Source: Paracyclopina nana (lineage: Eukaryota; Arthropoda; Copepoda; Cyclopoida; Cyclopettidae). From it: DNA of 64,000 nt. Within the stretch, counting starts at the first letter, position 1, and each line of letters starts with the position of its first letter. Location: the NCBI GenBank assembly GCA_019096065.1, contig JAGUCH010000006.1, forward strand, positions 3,492,001 to 3,556,000, read 5' to 3'. A program made the translations under genes and the position numbers. Below are positions 58,401-64,000 of this stretch, piece after piece. Under the pieces are notes generated by a model. It was given only the letters and a program-made list of their open reading frames with translations, did no database searches and was not told the DNA's origin.

Positions 58401-61400
58401 CACAAAAGAAGAGAATTTAGAAGTATAATTGCATGTTTCACCATCTCATGTCAATTACCAAAAGCTCCCTGTCAGTCATCATAATTGCACTGGCCACCAA
58501 CTAGCTGAACTTTGTGGGATTGGGATTTCTTTTCCTAAACTCAATTTGAACTCTCTCCCAACCCTTTTAGTGCCGAAAGGGGAAAAATTCTAGCATGAAG
58601 TGCTCAAAAAATTCTTCATGAAACCCTGTCTAGTTCATATCTTGCTGCTTTGAAAAATCCACTGTTTACGAGGGAAAATGCTTTTAGAATGGTCAAAAAA
58701 TTGAGAGGGTGGTCATTTGAGATCATCATGATCAAGTGCTGCGAGATCATGGTCATTGTCTAAGTGAGCAATTCTTCTCAAAACAACTGCTCATTTTGGC
58801 AAATCAATCTTTTATCTGATTGCACCCTTGTCGTCGCGGGGCCAGCACCACTTTCAAATTCCACCCTGTCTCGTATCGATGAAAAAATGAAGTGCTTTGA
58901 CCTTTGATGTCATTGAATTCGGCCCATAAATCTCGGTGATTTCACTTTTCTTCGTAACCTCATTTCAGCACCATTTGTCTGCCAAATTGCCATTAAAACC
59001 CAAAATAAAAAAGCAGCGTCTAGTGGCCTCCACAAATCAGCCATGATTAAAAGCCAGGTTGTCAAGGCTTCAAACGGTTTTTCGTGTGTCGTCGTGGTCA
59101 CATGACACGTGCTTGGGTTGTGGAACAACGACAAAGCAGAGACATAAGTAATTTTCCAAGACTCTCAGCTGTCAGCAGCAGCAGCATCATGGCCCGAGGC
59201 ATTTTCGAAATGCAAACCACAAGTTCTGACCAAATTGGCCGCTTTTCATCAAGATGTCACAGCCATGTCAAAATAGATTGGAAACGTCACAAATATGGAA
59301 GGAAATGCAGCACAACAGCTGATGAGTCATGCTTTTCTAGCTGCGCGCATAATGAAGTTAATTATGGACTACCAGTACAGAATAGGGGTGTTGAAAAATT
59401 AGCATCAATGGGAGGTTGTGACCTTGGAAAATGTGACTTTGTCACGTCCTCATTACAAATGAGAATCTTTTCATGGTGTGCGAATCTTCCTTTAATTCGT
59501 TATTGTGATTCTCTCTTTTTTACGCATGTGTCATTTTCATTGTTGGTCGCATCCTCACCTTGGCAATGAAGCACTTTTCTGATTGCATCGATTTGTAGTT
59601 TTTTCCCCTACCTTTCTTTGTGAAGCATTGGGCATTACTATAGCCAAGAAGGGTCACGAGCTCGCCATTATCTATCCCAAGGTCAATCAATTTTGAGCCC
59701 AAAAGAAGCATGGCCTACTTGAAACCATTTTTGCAGTCATTTTCTCTAATTCTTTCTGCCGCAACTGCATCCAGTTATTTCAATTGGATTCGCAATTTAG
59801 CCAGAAGAAAAGAGCCCCTTTTTGGCCAGTCATCCTCATCTTTCTACCAGTTGAAATAATGTTCACTACTGGATACATAAGTAGAAGATCTCCTATTAAA
59901 ACCCATATCCAATTGGCATGAAGGAAGGCGTGGTGCCAGCATTTTTGCATAATAAATACATATTCGAGAATAAATGGGTAGCAGCAGCAGCAGCAAATGG
60001 AGCGAAGCGACGCCAACCATTGTTGCTCGATTGCGAGCAAACATGGACACATGTCTACAACTACTCGACATCATTAAAAGCTGCCAGTTCCCACAATGTG
60101 TTTTCAACGTTGGTTAGCAACTCATATACGGGATTCGGAAAATGTACCCAAAAATCAATACGTCCACTGCCTTAATTTTTGTGGACTGACCCCAGATGTT
60201 TTTCGGCCCACGAGTTTGGGAAGAAAGTTACGTGAATTATCTCAGCAGGAATCGATTTTCTTCGCGTCCAAGCTATCAAAAGTGCTCATCCAAGCCATAA
60301 TAAAGAAGGACGATATGACGACAAGCCTCTGGCATATGAATGTGCACGAAGGGGATAAATATCGTGATTTTGGCAAGACGTCGACGACGACGGCGCGATG
60401 CTGCTCAGCGCAGGACACTTTTAAGGTGCCAGATCACGATGATGTGATGAAGGTGAGAAAGGAGCCGAAAGAGGCTATAAAGGTGTCAAAAGTCACCTCG
60501 GCATAAGTCATGTGCAAATCCTTGTGGTGATGATGATGATGGTGACCATTATGCTGAGTGCCATATGCCAGATCCGGATGTCACTTTCCTTTTTCCTTAT
60601 TACTATCTCTACTTTATGGGCCAAAGCCCAAATTACTGCTGTAGTATATACATGGCTACAGCTTGGAATGCAGCAAGGTCTGAAGAAGGATTAAGGAGAC
60701 ATTTCACTTTCTTCTCGTTTTAATCCTCCAGCCTCGTTTTGTGTGACCCAAATCCTCTCTTCTGCCGATGCAAAAGTTTGCATGCTAGCATAATATGCCA
60801 GCATCAGCATTGATTGGAGCTGGATTTTCAACATCTGCCATAACTGCTATGAAAGTGTTGACATTCCACTTGGATGTATATTGTAATAATATACTAGGCT
60901 GGTCCTTTTTTTCAGCTAAGCTAACATTGGAATAAGAGTATCGGTTTCGTATATGCTACGTGTATAGTGTATACATTATGTAGTATCCTAGAAGCTGAGC
61001 AAAAAATAGCTCGAGTACATTTTGGCCTTTTTCGACATTCTGGGAGTATTTCCACGCATTTTTCTCATGTTCGGGCGCATTTTTGGGATTAACCTCGTGC
61101 GGAGCTTCAGAAAAATTGCCCCAATGCAATGTCAAAGCAAACTGTGAGCAAAATGCACTCGTTGCAACGCTGCAGACAAAAGTGGGCTACGCGTAAGTAT
61201 GTAAATAACAAGGCAGTTTTGCATTTAATTGATGCTGCTTCGCTTTCCCCAGAACTCTGAATTTTCAGAGCAATTAGAGAAAACGAAGCTTCCACCACAA
61301 CTTGGTTTATTTCTCAGTTGTTTTGGTGGCCTTTGCGTGTCTGTCGATTTTTGATGATGCGCGAGGAGCACAATTACGGGGCAATTATGGTCCTTTAGCC

Positions 61401-63713
61401 TAGCCAAACAGACCTCTGATCATCATCGCCCGTACTCAGAGAATTTGAAGAAGAAGCGAAAAAAGTCGTCGTCCAAAAATAGAGATTTTTCTTGAGCAAG
61501 TGCCTCTAGGCACCGCCATAATCCCAACCTTTTTCCTAAGGCCGACTCTAAACAGGGAAAAAACACGGAAAGGCAATTTTCGTCACGAATTCGAATGAGG
61601 AGGCCCTTTTTTGTCCGATTTTTTCACATTAGCTTTCCTACTACTACATTCTGCAACAAACTAACTACATTCTAGCAATGGGGAAAATATGTGCGAGCTC
61701 AATTACTGATGCTTCTAGAGCTGCTGTAAAAAAGGCTTAGAGCTTCAAATATTTGTGCTGGAGAAATTGCCTTTAGGGGAGCAATTGACGGCTCTGGGTC
61801 TCAGGCCGGCTTTTATGCAAGTAATATGTCTTCTGGCCATCTGTTAAAGTTGACCCAAGTTTGAGGGACACCCTGTAACATTTTATAAACTGCTCCTAGC
61901 TCGCTGCATGCAGCTACCTAGGGTACGCAGCGCGTTAATAACCATTAAGTTCATTGGACACTTGACGCTAACTAATAATAATAAGACCCAGAAAGTGAAA
62001 GTGTTTGGTCATCCCTTGCTGATGTGCATGAGCCTGATTTATCTATACGTGATGTTCATGGTCATCCTGGGGGGCAATTTTGGCCTCTCATAAAAACTGC
62101 AGCGATTTTCGAACAGGGTACCAATAATAATTGCTAATACGCGCACCAGTTCATCTTGAAGTGCATTTCATAACAATGCTGTGGCATATCACAATAATTA
62201 TGGAAGGGCCCTTTTGATTATCCTCATTTATAATTTTGGTGGGGAAAAAAGTGCCTAACGGACTCAACTTTCTTGTCACGTTTTTTGGGGGTCAGTCAGC
62301 CCATAAGAGCTACAGGAGCATTAAAGCTGCAATTTTGTTCAAGATTAACTCAACTGATCCATTTTTCCTGATTGGCCTGGAGGAATTTTACTACTGCTTC
62401 TGTCCAAGGCACTACAACAAGTCTTGCAGTAATGATTGGAAAAAGTGATTTTGATCAACTCTTATCCACATCATTTATCTCATGTTCAAACTAGTTGCAG
62501 CTACGGCTATTTGGAGAAGTTCTTCTAAAGAGCATTTTCGTGTGGGCCACCACTCTCAACCGAGTCTTTGCAAAGATATGCGTGACGGATTGCGAAAAAA
62601 GTTTGATTTGCAATTTTGCATCCTGTTTCACCAATTGGATTCGGGTCTTCAAAAGTCGTAAGTGATTCTTAAAATACGCATTAGCAGCATAAGGTTGCGC
62701 GAGTCATCTAATCACATTGTTCCGCGCCATTTGGTAAACAAACAACAACAGCAACGCGAAGGCGCGCATTAGCAACATTAGCTAAATGATTTTTTGAAGC
62801 GCAACAAACAACGATTCATCAAGAGAACACCAACCCCATAATCAAGAGAGAAGCTTTCTCAAAATCTCGTCCCACTGCTGCAGCCTGGATAATAATGATG
62901 CCAAAGTGAACTTTTGTTGACCTGGCTAAATAAACGTTGTTGTTTTTCGTGGGGGAGGAGGAAGTAGCATTAATTTCAGCAGACATTCTCAAAAATAGTA
63001 AGTAAATGGGATTTTTAAGATAGAAAATTATGTAAGCTTGGCCTACATTTCCAAGATTCTCTCGTGATGATATTGTATGCTAATGCAAGCATTCCATGTT
63101 ATTAATTTTTGTGCTGAAAATGCTGATGTTCGTGATGAGAAAGGCCCATCAACACTAAATGTTCTCGCTGCTCATAAATGATAATGGAGCATCATGATGT
63201 TGTCTTTTGACCCCTCAAGTGAACTCCAGAGGAAAAAAATCACGCCCACAGAATGCAAAGAGAGTGGAAGAAGAAGTGCATCATCAACAACGCGTTTCAA
63301 AGCTTTTAACTTGCAGAACAACGAGAGATGCTTTGAGAATCATCAGACAAAAAATGGCCGATTTTGATTTATATCAACTCTTAGTGTTGACTTTTGGCTT
63401 CCATCAATGAAACATGTTCTGGTGTTTATAGAAATCCATGTGGGATATAAAGATCGGACATTTATTTCCAGTTTTTGTGGCTGAAAAAGTGCAAAATATG
63501 TGGCGGCGGCAGATGTGACTCGTTTGGATCGATTATTCAGGATGAAAATGATAATAAAAATGGGGTTGAAGCAAAACGTCTGGAATTGATACATTTATAA
63601 AAGTGTACTTGTCAAAAATCACAGCAAAACACTACTTAAGATCGATACAGTAAGGGGTGCATCATAACAGGATGAATTTTCAATGTATTCTTGGTAGGGT
63701 GTTTTTTGGCAGC
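52416..63713. other. Long gene-free stretch between ephrin 3 and ephrin 4
   Basis: About 11 kb without a supported gene, RNA or transposon. The two longest frames (161 codons at 59084 and 136 codons at 60096) have no domain, exon context or compositional support. Simple repeats only: CTG at 52501-52515, AAG at 52836-52850, TTC at 53861-53877, GT at 54833-54844, AG at 55461-55477. Because ephrins 3 and 4 point towards each other here, this would be shared 3' flank. Confidence 0.4.
55461..55477. repeat. (AG)n microsatellite
   Basis: Eight uninterrupted AG dinucleotides plus one A or G. Confidence 0.9.
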
Positions 63714-64000
63714 TCAAAGAAAATTGTTGCAGTAAAATACAGATAGAAGTAGGAGGAGAAAAGTATTGGCCTCAGAACCGAGGCTGGAGGCTGAATAATG
63801 CATCCTCGAGGCTTCTTGCTTGATGACTTCGTTTTCAAACTTTCTCTGCTTACTCTGAAAGTCTCTCACCACTTTTTTGGCACTCTCCAGCGTATTTTCA
63901 TCCAAGCCTTGAGCACTCTCCACCACAGGGTAATATTTATTCTTTTCATCAAACATCATGGACGATGGTGGTGGCATTTCAGGCTTTCCTGTGGTTCTCG
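63714..64000 (-). CDS. Ephrin 4, C-terminal part only (cut by window edge)
   Basis: The minus-strand frame stays open from the stop at 63714 to the window edge, at least 94 codons. It reads KYYPVVESAQ, then a charged stalk with SKQRKFENEV, then a hydrophobic end TFLLLLLSVFYCNNFL with no cytoplasmic tail. The YYP-acidic motif followed by a basic cluster and a GPI-like end matches the stalks of ephrins 1-3 (YLYPMRDI, LYYPLHEI, FYYPTSEV). Orientation also continues the +,-,+,- alternation. The receptor-binding domain must lie beyond the window, so identity is inferred from the stalk and context only. Confidence 0.6.
   Translation of the reverse strand, partial: RTTGKPEMPPPSSMMFDEKNKYYPVVESAQGLDENTLESAKKVVRDFQSKQRKFENEVIKQEASRMHYSASSLGSEANTFLLLLLSVFYCNNFL

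Noticed and set aside
59084..59569. 161-codon plus-strand frame
   Set aside because: No recognisable domain, no splice context, no neighbouring exons and no compositional difference from flanking DNA. One such frame by chance in 64 kb is unsurprising.
60096..60506. 136-codon plus-strand frame
   Set aside because: No family features or exon context.

Overview
This window is animal nuclear DNA, most likely from an arthropod and possibly a crustacean. The evidence is AT-rich, gene-sparse DNA, spliced genes with GT-AG introns, AATAAA signals, a pol III tRNA gene, and ephrins that resemble the single fly ephrin by eye. I see no bacterial operons, rRNA or CRISPR. Species and clade cannot be fixed from the sequence alone.

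Host genes. Four GPI-type ephrin genes alternate in orientation: ephrin 1 (15242-16054, +), ephrin 2 (33515-34390, -), ephrin 3 (51227-52090, +), and the 3' end of a fourth (63714-64000, -) cut by the window edge. In the three complete copies the whole protein lies in one exon, with a splice acceptor 8-27 bases before the start codon. The four receptor-binding-domain cysteines have identical spacing in all three. A two-exon ceramide synthase gene (30218-31550, +) lies between ephrins 1 and 2, and a tRNA-Asn(GTT) gene is at 9419-9492. The rest of the host DNA is long non-coding stretches, plausibly ephrin regulatory landscape.

Mobile DNA. (1) Two 222-bp PIF/Harbinger-like MITEs (277-498 and 4046-4267). 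(2) A 455-bp element (11721-12175) with CAC[G/A]GTGG termini and a perfect 5-bp CGTTG target duplication, i.e. Transib-like, with RSS-heptamer-like ends. (3) A young gag-only LTR retrotransposon (19897-23829) with two apparently identical 228-bp LTRs, a tRNA-Lys-type primer site and no pol. (4) A near-perfect 61-bp-arm hairpin (27367-27509). (5) A two-gene DNA transposon of the CACTA/EnSpm (Tnp2-type transposase) class, about 37.7-46.1 kb.

The CACTA-like element is the most interesting object. A 1015-aa transposase (two exons, - strand) and a 1022-aa accessory protein (nine exons, + strand) diverge from a compact bidirectional promoter. A 13-bp motif, ACGRWGTAATAAC, recurs near the ends, just before the accessory start codon, and inside several of its tiny 52-64 bp introns. 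The element may carry its own protein-binding sites within its introns, or its introns may share an origin with its terminal repeats.
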